NCBI GenBank assembly: GCA_002917075.1
Contig: NTMA01000117.1
Span: 55,538 to 119,537 of the forward strand
Source: Hawksworthiomyces lignivorus
Taxonomy: Eukaryota > Ascomycota > Sordariomycetes > Ophiostomatales > Ophiostomataceae
Direction of reading: 5' to 3'
Length of the DNA stretch: 64,000 nucleotides
The notes under the pieces are model-generated. The model ran no database searches and had not been told where the DNA came from. It saw only the letters and a program-made list of their open reading frames with translations. Shown in pieces: positions 43,807 through 55,256 of the stretch. The first letter of the stretch is position 1. Each line of letters opens with the position of its first letter. Both the position numbers and the translations under genes were made by a program.

Positions 43807-46632
43807 TTAACTGACCCGCCGCCGTTTAGCTGTCGGGTCTGGGCTGTTCGCTGAGCTCATGTCGGTGCGCTGAATCTCTTCGGTCGTGGCCGGACTCGGC
43901 GTGCCGCCAAACAGGCCGTTCTCTCCGTCGTCGTCGTTGTCAGCACCGCCTTCGTGTCCGGCTGCAACGGCGTCTGCCTTCGTGTCCAAGCCAAAGTTGA
44001 AATCTGCTCCATCGACGCCGCCGCCAACACCAGCTGTTCCGGCTGCGGGCACTGCCGCGCCACTTATGCCCGCCGCATGCCCGCCGTCGGACAGGTCGCC
44101 AGTGGCAAAGTTGAAGTCGTCACCAAATGCCGTCGAGTCCAGATACTGGCCAAGATCGAAGTAGCCTGGGCTCTGACCGCCGGGGACGCCATGGCTGCCA
44201 CCATGGTTGCTTAGCACATCTTCATCGATGCCCGGAACGCGACCAGATGGGCTCAGGGGACCTAGCAGCTGCGATAAGTCACTGATCTTGGCATTCTGCT
44301 CTTCCTGTAGCCGCTGGAGGGCTTCGATCTCGGACTGCGTGTTGGAGATGTCTTGCAGCGAAGGCGGCGGGGGCATTGTCGGCATCTGCGCCAGGATGGG
44401 AGACAGCGATGTTGCGGCTCCTGCCGTCGTCGTGGCCGCTCCCAGGGTGGAGAAGTCTGGCAGGCCGTCAAGCGTGATGGGCACGTTCGATGACATAGGA
44501 ACGCCGCCAGGACCGGTAAGGGGAATGTTGCCGGCGACCAGATTATTGGAGAGCGGGTTTGTCGCAGGGGCTGCCGTACCCGCACCCGAATTGGCACCGA
44601 CACTGCCCGCTGCCTGTACGCCATGGTTCTGGCCGGACATGAGGTTGAGCACGCGGTTTCGCTGGTCGGTAGTGAGGTTGACAGGTGTGCTCGCTGCCAT
44701 CTCTGGTAGGTCGATAGTAGAGGTGGGGGTGTTTGCGTTTGTGTCGTGGATGATCTTCATCATGCCCTCATGCGGGTTTGTCTGTAGTTCTTGGTGGAGA
44801 TAGCTGTTGCTGCTGTCACTGGGAGAATCAAACAGCTCAGTCACTGAGCCCATAGTCGGCTGCTGACCTGCTTGCACCATGCCTGGGTGAAAGCCGGATC
44901 CAACTCCGCCGATGCCGGCAGCCATGTGATGTGATGGCGGAGACAAGACACTGCCTGCAGGCTTAGTTCTTCCACGAGCGCCCGCTGCCGTCACCGCTGC
45001 AGGCGATGCGCCTGCCGACGACACCGACGCCGACGACCGCGAGGTCACTGTTGACGAGGCGGGAATCGGAGGCAGCAAGCGCTGATATTTCTTAGGAGGC
45101 GTGCTCATGGCGGTGGTTGCAACGGAGGATCGCCGCTGGTCAAAGTCATCGCCTAGATCGACGACACTGCCTGTGGGTATCTGGCCGTTTGGCAGAATGC
45201 TGGCTAGAAGCTCCGTCACGCCTTGCACACCGCCCTGCTCCTCGAGCGACTTCCTGAACACGTTGGCGAGGAAGTTGAGGATCGCGTTGATGGAATTCTC
45301 ATGGCGCTCGTGCATGTTCTGGAATAAGCGTGCTTGCTGCTGCAGCTGTGCGTTGTCGTACTGAAGCCGCTGCATCACCTTAGAAATCTGCGCCTGCCTC
45401 GTCTGCAGCGTACTCAACTCGTCCTTTATGAGTTGAAAGTCCTTTTTCTGCAACGGGCCAAGCTCCCCACTCGTGCCGACCCCCCCTCCACCACCTACGG
45501 CCCCGGCACCGCCAACAGCGCTGCCGGCAGATGCTGAATAGCTATGGCCTGGCTGATTGCTGTTCAGTCCTTGCAGAGTGCCGTGCGGGTGGGCTAACAG
45601 CGCCGGCTCGTCGACGCCGACATCCTCATCGCTATCCGCTTCGCCATCTTCTTTCTTGCCCCGCTTTGCCTTGCTCCCGCTCTTTGGCTTGTTGATCAAC
45701 CACAAGAGGTTGGGATGCCCTCGTCGGAAATATGGGTTGTAGTACTCGCTGGGACTCTTGTTCTTGCGCTCACTGGCCTTCATAGAATTGTCCGAGAGCC
45801 CGACGCGCTTGTGGAAACCATACATGTTGAGCTGGCGCACGAAAGAGGCGTAATTGTTGTGCTTGAAAAGCTCGGGAATGAGAGTCTTGGCGAACTCGTC
45901 CTCGTCGAGCACTATGAATGAGTCTCCATTTTCTGACCAGCGAATGAGATCCGTATTCTTTTGCTCTTCAAGAAAACTGTTTACTCTGTGTTAGCCGTCG
46001 CTGTCTTTGCACGATGATCCTTCACATGCTCTCAGAATAACGTACCTGCTCAGCTTCTGAACAAACGGAGGAATCTGCTTCCTCTTAGCTTGCGCCTCCT
46101 TTTTGACTCTCTGTGCTCTTTCTTCGAGCACCTCGATGCTCTCGTTCTCGCCGGGCAGACCACCGGCGACGCCGCTTCCTCCATTTGCATTTGCGGCTAA
46201 GGCACCGACGTCTTCACCGAAGGCTGCCCAGGGATCTGCGTTCGGGTCGAAGGGAACACGAGGCGCGGAGGGTATCAAGGCGCGGTTGGGCGGCCGGCGC
46301 GCTATGGCTGTTGAGGTTTGAGCCTGGGCTTGCGACTGCTGTTGTGGCTGCAGTGACTGCGGCTGAAGATGAAGCTGCTGAGGTTGGGCCGACTGCAGGG
46401 GGATTTGCTGCTGCCGCGCCTGCTGCTGGATATACTGCCCCGGCGCGGTCATCATGAAAGCGTTGGCGTTTCTCGTGAGATCGTTGAAGTTCGCGCCATC
46501 TGGAAGACCGCCTGCCCATTGAAGAACCTGGTCTTGCGGCGTTGCCGTGTTATAACCCGTTGGCACAGCAGATGCCACCGGCAGGAGGGGGGCAGCGCCA
46601 GGCGCTGGACGCTTGCGGGTGTTCTGGGACAT
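43807..46632 (-). CDS. HSF1: Heat shock transcription factor HSF1
   Basis: HSF-type transcription factor controlling chaperone genes through nGAAn repeats. Exon 1 is 46632-46046 and exon 2 is 45976-43807, with a GTACGT donor and AACAG acceptor; 918 residues. The DNA-binding domain, about 187-292, reads PPFVQKLSSFLEEQKNTDLI, IRWSENGDSFIVLDEDEF, FKHNNYASFVRQLNMYGFHK and YYNPYFRRGHPNLLWLINK. The intron cuts inside the first helix. A coiled coil at about 371-439 (LIKDELSTLQTRQAQISKV and onward) is the HR-A/B trimerisation region. The 187-residue N-terminal extension is Gln/Pro-rich. The 480-residue C-terminus is Ser/Gly/Ala-rich and acidic, fitting an activation region. The coiled coil and domain sequence favour HSF1 over Sfl1 or Skn7. 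Confidence 0.92.
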
Positions 46633-48657
46633 TGTGATAGGTTGAACGTAGCGCGTGAAAGAGACAAATGATGTGTGCGGGAATGGCCGCGATGTCGGTT
46701 GGAGCAGGGACGGTGCGTCAGCAAGGAGCGTCCTTTGTCGAGTTGGATTTGCCTTTGTTATAAATGAAGGCCGTCCTCGCAAGCCGCAAATAGTCGATGA
46801 CGGAAAGGTCGGAGGGACTAGGACGATGATGCAGAATTCAATGGACAAGCTAGCAAGCCTTCAAAAGCGCGAAAAATGGCCTGGGACGAGGCGTCACCAA
46901 AGCGCGTCGTAGCTGCTCGGCAGACAGCGTGTGGTAAACCGTGCGGATGGAGGGGATCGAAAGAGAGTCAAGCAAAATCAGAAAACCGTTATTTGTCAAC
47001 ACGTCGTGATCGGGGAGATTCGTATGCTGTCTCGTCTAGACGTCGACCTCGGATAAAGGTCCTTCGAGGAAAGCGGTCCAAAACGTGCGCAGCCTTTCCA
47101 ATTCCGGCGGCACCGCTCTTTGGCCGCTCTGTCGCAATGCGTATCCCTTAATCCGTTTGCTCTCTCGAGCAATCAGCGACTCGGAAACCACTGACCCCAA
47201 TCCCTAGAGGACGTGAGAGCGTTGGTGTTGTTAAGATATTTCTCCTGTGGTTGGCGGGGAAGAAGAGGGGAGGACGGGGTGGTCTATCGCGACGGAAAAA
47301 AAAAAAAAAAAAACAAATAACAGATGTAGAAAAGAAACGACGGGGGTGGTGCTAGAGTAAGCTATTGATAGTAGCCGTGGCAGATCCGACAGCACGTTTG
47401 AAAGGGAGAAGGGATATATGTTTGTTTGAGGGTGTAGAGGATAGAGAGATTGGAGGGGGATGACGAAGAAGAGAATTTGGATGTGGAGGTGGAAATGTGG
47501 TGAAGTGTTATTTTCCCTTCTTTCCCTTTTGTTTCCTTTCTATCGCTCTTTCGTTCTTTCTTTTTTCGTCACTTTTCTCCCCATAGCGGATGAGGCTGTA
47601 ATCAACGTATTGTGCTGGCTTCAAAAAGCGGGCATGGAAGGCGGTGAGGTCGCCCAGGTGGGTCGCACCTGCCTTTGGCTTTTTTTTTTTTTTTTTTGTC
47701 TTTTCTTTCTTTCCTTGCTGGCCTTTTCTATTCTTCTTTCTTTTTTCTTCTATTAATTTTAATTCTTTCTGCTCTGTTACTATACTGTGCTTTTCTCTCT
47801 CTATAGGATCTAACCCACTAAGTAAGACGGGATCGCAGCGCTATATATGCTCCGCAGAGTGCGGGACAGTGGGGAACTATGACATGCCCTTGTCGCTGGC
47901 AATTGCGCAGCGATCGGTCACAAAGCTTGCTCATCGAGCCTTTTTTGCCTCCTGTAGCAGACGGTCCAGACGCTATAAGTAGGTGCAATAATTCACATTA
48001 CGACTAAGTAGAGGCCCTAGCCCATAGTGGTCATGAAGTTAATAAGGCCACCTATCAGCCAATCATGCCGTGCGGCGATAAAGAGTTACAGTACGGCAGA
48101 ATTGGTCTCGGAAGCTCAAGTATACATACATGTGCTGCGGATGCCTTATCATGCTGCGAATAAGAAAGTCCATATCGCCGTGCGCGTGCAACATAACTGG
48201 CTGCATATAGACGGTGCTCAGATATCGTCGCCCTTTCTGCCTGGATGTTCGACCTGCAGGGCGTCGAGGCATCTGGCTCTGCCAAGGCGCAAGATCACAG
48301 CCCAGCCCATCTTACAGCAATAAAAAAGCCTCAATTAGGCCAGGTGGCTGTTGGCTGCTGAGCGCAACCAGGTTGCACAATCCGGAATCTTCGAAAGAGC
48401 ATCCTTCTTCCGGATGCCGCAATGGCCCAGGAAGTACTAGTGTTCATCGACGGAGTATCACAGGCAGCAGGCGGCGCTGCGCCTTTTCGCAAACATCCGT
48501 GACCAGATGCACCTTGCAAACGAACTGGGAATTTTTACTTTTTCCAAGGAGCGTCGTACACCTAATTGGGTATTATTCGTATTCTCGTATCCTGTAGTCC
48601 TACATGGGTTTCTTTTCTTTCTTTTTTTGCCTAACCAGAAATGCTGCCGCCGCCGCT
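46633..48657. other. HSF1 promoter and CWC27 terminator
   Basis: A 2 kb spacer between two minus-strand genes. It includes an A run (about 47297-47314), a pyrimidine-rich + strand stretch at 47512-47815 with a T run near 47680, and an ACGGAGTA motif at 48450-48457. I found no convincing gene or clear heat-shock element. Confidence 0.45.
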
Positions 48658-50424
48658 TCACTTGGCTCCCCGCCCCATCAAGGCGGCCGTCTGCGCCATC
48701 TTGGCATGCCGCGCCTGGTCGCCCCAGCGTCCGCTCCGGCCGCCGCTGCCGCCGCGCGCATCCCGCGCCGCGCGCTTCTCGTCCTTGATGGTCTGCGCGC
48801 GTTCGCGCGGGTCGATGACGATCAGTTCCTCCTCGGCCTTCTTGCGGTAGCTCAGGTCCTTGCCCAGCTTGTCGGCCGCGCAGTTGAGCGTGTGCGACAT
48901 CCAGTCCTCGCCGTCGCTGTCGCCGTCGCCGCCCTCGTCCTTGTCCCTGTCCCACGGCCGGCAGCTCTGGCAGTTGGCGATGAAGTGCAGGTCGCACACC
49001 TCGCCATCGCCCGCCGCAGCCTCGTCGTCGTCGTCCGCCGCAGCCGCCGCCGCCGCCGCCGCCGCCGCCGCTGCTGCTGCTGCTGCTGCTGCTGCCAGCG
49101 ACGCTGCCGCGCTGCCGTCGTCGTGTCCGTTTGCGTCCTGCCCCAGCCTGGACGTGAAGGCGCCCAACATGTCCAGCGTCCTCTGGTCGTGGCTCGACAG
49201 GCCGTTCCTGCGGCTCAGCTTCTTGCCCCGCGTGGCTGACGCGGGCACCAGGTGCTCCAGCGCCGACTTCTTCTCTTCCTCCTCCGCCTGGGAGGGCCCC
49301 GAGGGCACCGTCCGCCGCATAGACGCCTTTAGTGCGGCAATCTCCGCGTTGGTCTTCTCCAGCGCCGACTGCTGCTTCTTCCGCCGCTGTGGTGGCGGCG
49401 GCGGCAGCGGCGCCTCGCGGTCCGAGTCCGAGTCGGACAAGTCCTCATCTTCTGCGTCGTCGCCGCGTGCTGGAGGCCGCGCGGGCGTCGAAGACGACGA
49501 CTTGTCCGGCCCTGCTCGAGACGGCAATATTGCTGTGTGCTGGCTTGGCTGCCTCGGCTCTGCGTCGTCTCCGCCCCTCGCTGCTGCCGCGCGGTCGGTC
49601 TCTTTTTCCATCTTGGCCTTCTTTGGCTTCTTCTTCGATGGCTCCGCCTCGGCGGCCTCCTCGTCTGCCTCCGCATCCTCCTCAATGTCGTCTCCGAAGC
49701 TTAGCAGGTTCTTGTTGACGCCCTTCTTCCGCTTGCCCTTTTTCTTGTCGTCTGGCCGTATTGACTGTTGCTGCTGTCCAGCCCCGGCAGCGCGCCGGGC
49801 GTCGCGTTCCGTCTTGCGCATGTCGGTAAACGGGTTGATCACGATCTCGATCGATGTCACCTTGACGGGGTACAGCGGCCGGTCGTTGGTGCCCGGCTGG
49901 ATCTCGCCCTGGCCGATCTTGGTGAGGTTGTAGATGGTTGCGCCGGCCACGCGGCCAAACATGGTGTTCTTGCCGTTGAGCTCGTCGGCCTTGTCCAGCG
50001 TGAAGAAGAACTGGCTGCCGTTGGTGTCGGGCGCGCCCTCGTTGGCCATGCCCAGCAGGCCGCGCCGGTTGAACTTGAGCCGCGAGTGGAACTCGTCGCG
50101 GAAGCCCACGCCCTGCGGGCCCGCATTGCGCCCGTGCCGCTGGTCCATGGGCCAGGGGTCCAGGTCGTCCGCCAGCGCGCCGCCGTCAAAGATGGACTCG
50201 CCGCCGTGGCCCGTGCCCGTCGGGTCGCCGCCCTGCACCACGAACCCCGGCACCAGCCGGTGGAAGATGGTGTTGTCGTAGTAGCCGTCCAGGCAGTGCT
50301 GCAGGAAATTGCGGCTCGCCAGCGGCGTCTGCTTGGCGAACAGCTCCACGGCCACCTCGCCCGCCGTCGTGTGCAGGATGACCGACGCCGTCGGCTGCGG
50401 CTCGGTGTCGTAGAATGTTGACAT
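48658..50424 (-). CDS. CWC27: Spliceosome-associated cyclophilin CWC27
   Basis: CWC27 (Cwf27, human SDCCAG10), a cyclophilin of the activated spliceosome. Intronless, 588 residues. The N-terminal PPIase domain (about 10-200) has VILHTTAGEVAVELFAKQTP, FHRLVPGFVVQGGDPTGTG, GLLGMANEGAPDTNGSQFFF and NTMFGRVAG, and ends in PVKVTSIEIVINPF, as CWC27 does. It is followed by a long charged tail: a KKKGKRKKGVNKNLLSFGDD block typical of CWC27, SD-rich stretches, a run of 20 Ala (codons at 49036-49095) and a conserved end including CDLHFIANCQSCRPWD and DWMSHTLNCAADKLGKDLSY. The start at 50424 is the first ATG and gives the family N-terminus. Confidence 0.92.
   Translation of the reverse strand: MSTFYDTEPQPTASVILHTTAGEVAVELFAKQTPLASRNFLQHCLDGYYDNTIFHRLVPGFVVQGGDPTGTGHGGESIFDGGALADDLDPWPMDQRHGRNAGPQGVGFRDEFHSRLKFNRRGLLGMANEGAPDTNGSQFFFTLDKADELNGKNTMFGRVAGATIYNLTKIGQGEIQPGTNDRPLYPVKVTSIEIVINPFTDMRKTERDARRAAGAGQQQQSIRPDDKKKGKRKKGVNKNLLSFGDDIEEDAEADEEAAEAEPSKKKPKKAKMEKETDRAAAARGGDDAEPRQPSQHTAILPSRAGPDKSSSSTPARPPARGDDAEDEDLSDSDSDREAPLPPPPPQRRKKQQSALEKTNAEIAALKASMRRTVPSGPSQAEEEEKKSALEHLVPASATRGKKLSRRNGLSSHDQRTLDMLGAFTSRLGQDANGHDDGSAAASLAAAAAAAAAAAAAAAAAAAADDDDEAAAGDGEVCDLHFIANCQSCRPWDRDKDEGGDGDSDGEDWMSHTLNCAADKLGKDLSYRKKAEEELIVIDPRERAQTIKDEKRAARDARGGSGGRSGRWGDQARHAKMAQTAALMGRGAK
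49036..49095 (-). repeat. Alanine codon run in CWC27
   Basis: Twenty consecutive Ala codons (GCG/GCT then GCA on the coding strand) in the charged tail of CWC27. Two codon blocks show the run was extended by slippage. Confidence 0.85.
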
Positions 50425-51004
50425 GGCTGCGAAAGAACGGAGAGAGGACGAGCTTGAATTAGCTGGAATCAGGCCGTTATCGTCGTCTCCATGAAAATGA
50501 GAAAAAGAGAAGAGAGCGAGAGAGAACAGAGGCGAAACAGCTTCAGATGACGTTCCCAGCTCGCCAGGGCATGCAAATCATCAAGCTGTTTAGCCACTGA
50601 AAAAGCGGCTACAACGGCCTAGACGCGGCAGATCTCAGGGCTATCACGTGAATGATTAGTAAGCCATCTGATATGATAAAGGAATAGTGGGGTAGGCAGC
50701 ACCAGCTGGAGAGTTTAAACCCGAACGAGCAAAGAGCTTTGACTGCCCTTCCACTGGCCCCCTCAAAAGAATAGGTGCCAGCCAAATCCAACATCCAAAA
50801 AGTCCCGCATCCTGCAACCTATTAAGCACTCGAACGAAACGACTTTGCTATCGGCGGGCCCATCCAGCATCAGCTCGGAGTTCTCTCTCGAATATAATCC
50901 CTCTCTTTCTTTCTTTCAGCCTTCTTCTCCCCCCCCTCTCCCGGTCTCCTCGCCTTTGAAGCATCCCATCTCTCCCCGTCCGAATCCGCCTCCCTTTCGT
51001 CAAA
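50425..51004. other. divergent promoter, CWC27 and VMA2
   Basis: A 580-bp divergent spacer. A TCACGTGA palindrome lies at 50644-50651, about 220 bp from the CWC27 start and 350 bp from the VMA2 start. A pyrimidine-rich leader precedes VMA2 (50885-51000). Confidence 0.5.
50644..50651. promoter_or_regulatory. TCACGTGA palindrome in the CWC27/VMA2 divergent promoter
   Basis: An 8-bp palindrome with a CACGTG core between two divergent gene starts. Candidate bHLH site; binding not shown. Confidence 0.35.
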
Positions 51005-52929
51005 ATGGACCCTCGAATCTCTTCGTCCTTCTCCATCCAGCCCCATATCAAATACAACACGGTTGGCGGCGTCAATGGCCCGCTGGTGATCCTCGACAAT
51101 GTCAGTCGCCTGCAAAGGAGTCTCCTTACTAGTTCTCTAGACCCTCCTTGAACGCTGACACCTCTTGACAACTAGGTCAAATCGCCTCGCTACAATGAGA
51201 TCGTGAACCTGACTCTTCCTGATGGCACAATGCGAGCTGGCCAGGTGCTCGAGGCTCGAGGTTTGTTGTTCGAGTTCTGATAGATGCCATATAAGACTCT
51301 CGTTTTGCTAACATATGCTCTTCTTCCCCTCGAACAGGCAGCCGAGCCATTGTTCAGGTACGTTGCCACATTGCGGCATACGAAACAAGCAGAGGAGCAC
51401 GTCTTTTTTTTTAGTGTCGCAGCTTAGAATTAACGTGGCATCATCAAATTTTAGGTTTTCGAGGGCACTGACGGAGTCGACGTCAAGAAGGTAAGATGAC
51501 ACCAGCGCGGGCCCTCTCTACATTAACCTTCTGCTCGGTCTGAGTCTGACTTTCTTCTCTTCCTCTCTTCTAGACCAAGGTCGAATTCACTGGCGAGAGC
51601 TTCAAGCTCGGTGTCTCAGAAGACATGCTCGGCCGTATCTTTGACGGTTCTGGTCGCGCCATCGACAAGGGGCCCAAGGTGCTGGCTGAGGAGTACCTCG
51701 ACATCAACGGCAGCCCCATCAATCCCTACTCGCGCGTGTATCCCGAAGAAATGGTCTCGACGGGTATCTCTGCCATTGACACGATGAACTCGATTGCGCG
51801 TGGCCAAAAGATCCCCATCTTCTCGGCCTCGGGTCTGCCACACAACGAGATCGCCGCCCAGATCTGCCGTCAGGCCGGCCTGGTCAAGCGCGAGGGCGTC
51901 ACGAACAAGGGCGTGCACGACGGCCACGAGGAGAACTTCTCCATCGTGTTCGCCGCTATGGGTGTCAACTTGGAGACGGCCCGCTTCTTCACGCGCGATT
52001 TCGAAGAAAACGGCAGTCTGGAGCGTGTCACACTCTTCCTTAACCTGGCAAACGACCCAACGTGCGTTCCGAACCCTGTTTAGTGCTTCTTGTGCTTATA
52101 TCTGCGTCCGTATATATTAACACAAAAATCTAGGATCGAACGTATCATCACACCTCGTCTGGCGCTGACCACGGCCGAGTACTACGCCTACCAGCTCGAG
52201 AAGCATGTCCTTGTCATCCTGACAGATCTGACGTCCTACTGCGATGCGCTGCGTGAGGTGTCGGCTGCGCGTGAGGAGGTGCCAGGCCGTCGTGGTTACC
52301 CAGGTTACATGTACACTGATTTGTCTACCATCTACGAGCGCGCCGGTCGTGTGGAGGGCCGTAACGGATCCATCACCCAGATTCCCATCCTGACGATGCC
52401 CAACGACGACATCACGCACCCCATCCCCGATCTGACGGGCTACATTACCGAGGGCCAGATCACCGTGGACCGCAGCTTGCACAACCGCGGCATCTACCCG
52501 CCCATCAACGTTCTGCCGTCGCTCTCGCGGCTGATGAAGTCGGCCATCGGCGAGGGCATGACGCGCAAGGACCACGGCGACGTGTCGAACCAGCTGTACG
52601 CCAAGTACGCCATCGGCCGTGACGCGGCGGCTATGAAGGCAGTCGTCGGTGAGGAGGCCCTGTCACCCGAGGACAAGCTGTCGCTGGAGTTCCTGGACAA
52701 GTTCGAGCGGCAGTTCATCAGCCAGGGCGCGTACGAGTCGCGCACAATCTACGAGTCTCTGGACCTGGCGTGGAGCCTGCTGCGCATCTACCGCAAGGAC
52801 ATGCTGAACCGCATCCCCGCCAAGATCATCAACGAATACTACCAGCGGACGGCCGACCGCAAGGGCAAGGCCAAGGCAACAGCGGCGGCCGACAAGCCGG
52901 CAGAGGAGGATAACCTGATCGACGCATAA
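51005..52929 (+). CDS. VMA2: V-type proton ATPase subunit B
   Basis: Regulatory nucleotide-binding B subunit of the V1 sector of the vacuolar proton pump. Six exons: 51005-51100, 51176-51260, 51338-51357, 51455-51490, 51574-52061 and 52134-52929; 506 residues, close to Neurospora VMA-2. The order of blocks is complete: [138 protein letters not shown] and [20 protein letters not shown]. As expected for a B subunit, there is no canonical P-loop. Introns crowd the 5' end; exon 3 is only 20 nt. The acceptor of intron 5 rebuilds Thr from a split codon. Confidence 0.96.
51338..51357 (+). other. 20-nt micro-exon of VMA2
   Basis: Bounded by CAG and GTACGT. It encodes the GSRAIVQ core together with one base from exon 2, and all V-ATPase B proteins carry these residues. 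Skipping it would shift frame. Confidence 0.9.
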
Positions 52930-55256
52930 GCGGTGTGCTCATGCCATTTACCTACGGAACGGTGGGGGGTGACAGCGAGACGCGGCGGGGCGCCGGCGAG
53001 GCGAGGTGGGGATCATTGGTTTCTCGTGTATTTTCGCATTTCCTTTTTTTTCTTTGTCTTTTTGCTCGGTAATTCTCAATTCATTCGACAAGCGGGCAGT
53101 GGTCTACTCTCCCTGAACTGTGGACACTGAGAACATGAGTCGGCAGGATAGATCAAACATAATTTCTTGGACAGGTTGCTCATCTTTTATCTCATGCTAT
53201 ATCAGCACAGATTAGACTAGTTTTTTGTTTCACATATTGACATTCTTAACATGCTGCCATCAACTTCACTGTTTGCCAAGCGTGCATGAAAGGGCTGGAG
53301 ACGGAATGAAATATGCGTGAGTCGAGGAAGAAAGCTGCTCCAAATAAGGTTACAATCTACGGAGTGCGTCAGCCCGGAAAGAGGTAAAGATCGCTTCGCG
53401 CAGAGCGAACGCGCCTCTCTGGGAGCTCGCATGTGAGCCGAGCAGCCGCGAAAGCAGCCCTCCACCTCTGGAGCACCGCACAAAACGCTGTGAGTGTGTG
53501 TTACTGTTTTGGAGTGTCGTTGGTCACCCCCAGGAAATTGAATTTTCCCCCAAAAAGTAAAATGAGACCAATTAAGGATAATCGCAGAGTCAGCGACAGA
53601 ATCAGACAAGCACGTCGGCGTGAGCGAATCCGGTCGTGTGAACTAGCCACCAAGAGAAGTCATGAAAAAAAAAAAAAAAAAAAAAAGCGACATGGTTTCT
53701 TCGCACCACCCATGCCGTGCTCCATCAAAAGCGTCGATGACGATCACTTTCTCCAGTCGCCGCAGGCGAACACGAGAAAAAGTATATGCATGTGGGAGGA
53801 CAGATACGACCGTGATCAATTCTACCCGTATCCGCCAGACAGCGCTATTGCGGTGCGAACGGATAGCGTAGCGAGGCGAGCGAGGACTTGTTCAGTGGTC
53901 TGTTCGCTCGGGTGGCTTTTGGATCCTGCTGCACACTGACGCAAGTGGGGAAATTCTATCATGCCGCTACCCAGAGCGAGCGGACAGGGGAGAAAAAAAA
54001 ACACACAGTAACAGATTGATAGCGTGATAATACCTGTGAGGCCTGTGGGCCCTGCGAGACTTGTGAGACCTGTGAGGCCTTTGAGACCTGTGAAACTATC
54101 GAGACCAGCGAGAGCCGTGGGGCCTATGAGATCTGCCAATCACAAAGTCCCGTTTGCGGACATTATCTCTCCTTTTTCCTTTTTTTTACCGGGCATTGAA
54201 GCTGCCGAAGATCTCTTTATCAGCGACGGAAGGACAAGAGAGACTGCTTGTTATGATGGCCTCTCTTATGAATATAACAAGCGGACTATAGCGCACGCCT
54301 CGAGGGTCACCACCTCCAGCAGGGGAATAAGAGCCAGGGGGTCAAAACAATAGATACATAGAGGAATAAGAAGCCCTCATGCAGTGGTTGCTGCAACCTA
54401 GCTGAAAAGTACGTGTGCGTGTTAAGCTCCCTCCATCGTCGGTCCATCTGAGATATCATTTTAACCAGGTCCCCAGCGATCTAGACCTGTTTCGGGCTAG
54501 CGGCTTTCACTCCCAACCACCATGATAGCGAAGCCGTGCCTTTCCAGCAATAGCTAACATTACCATATTAACGAGATTAGAGAGATTAGAAGACAACAGA
54601 AGAGGAACGGGCATGTTAATGAAGCCGTAGTCGTAGTAGCGCAAGTCGCAAAATACCCGGCCGACCCCCCCATTTTTCTTCTAATGCGCTGTGTACCTGA
54701 ATAGCTCCGTAGTCCAGGGCCACTATGCAATGTATCATGCTCACAGTTCCATCGTCTTGGCCAGCAGAAAGGCCTTCCCTAATACGTTACTATCGTGAGC
54801 TTTTTTGGTTGCCCCCATAACGCTTGCTCAGTTCTTCTCTCCCCCCCTCCCAATTGGGCGGCCACCCGGCAGCTCGGCCAGAAAAGTCTTAACCTCTTTT
54901 CTTTGTAGTCGTAGTGTCTCGTCGCCCTTACAATCACCCATCGTTCCTTTCCCGTTTCCCGTTTGTGTTTCCTTCTTGCCCCTTCCCAAATTTCCCCTTC
55001 CGAAATTTAAAACTCACCACCATAGCACTGCAAAACAAACCCCCTTCTTTTCCTCCTTTTATTTTTTTTTTTCAAATCTATTTCTTCTCTTCTCATCTGC
55101 TTCGCCCGCAAACTCTCCACAATTCAATTCCTACCTCATTGTTAACGAGAAAATACTTACAGCCCGTATTCCTGCTCTTAATCCTTGCCTACCATCTCTC
55201 CCTCCCACCCACGCCACAATATCCCATCGCGTACCTCCCGCCACACATCAGTCACA
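52930..55256. other. 2.3 kb gene-free region
   Basis: Contains VMA2 3' sequence, an A run at about 53665-53686, a TACGGAGT motif at 53358, a degenerate 9-bp minisatellite (54032-54130), and from about 54830 a pyrimidine-rich leader for the DUF7707 gene. Short open frames show no family motifs. Confidence 0.45.
54032..54130. repeat. Degenerate 9-bp minisatellite, eleven units, near ACCTGTGAG
   Basis: Eleven diverged 9-mers, for example ACCTGTGAG, GCCTGTGGG, ACTTGTGAG and GCCTTTGAG. Read on the minus strand in one frame it gives Gly at many third positions (GLKGLTGLTSLAGPTGLTG), a short collagen-like pattern in a 105-codon frame (54139-53822). I do not call that frame a gene. Confidence 0.7.

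Noticed and set aside
47040..47075. Possible heat-shock element upstream of HSF1 (TTC and GAA triplets)
   Set aside because: The spacing between TTC and GAA is three bases rather than two, and no third inverted unit is present.
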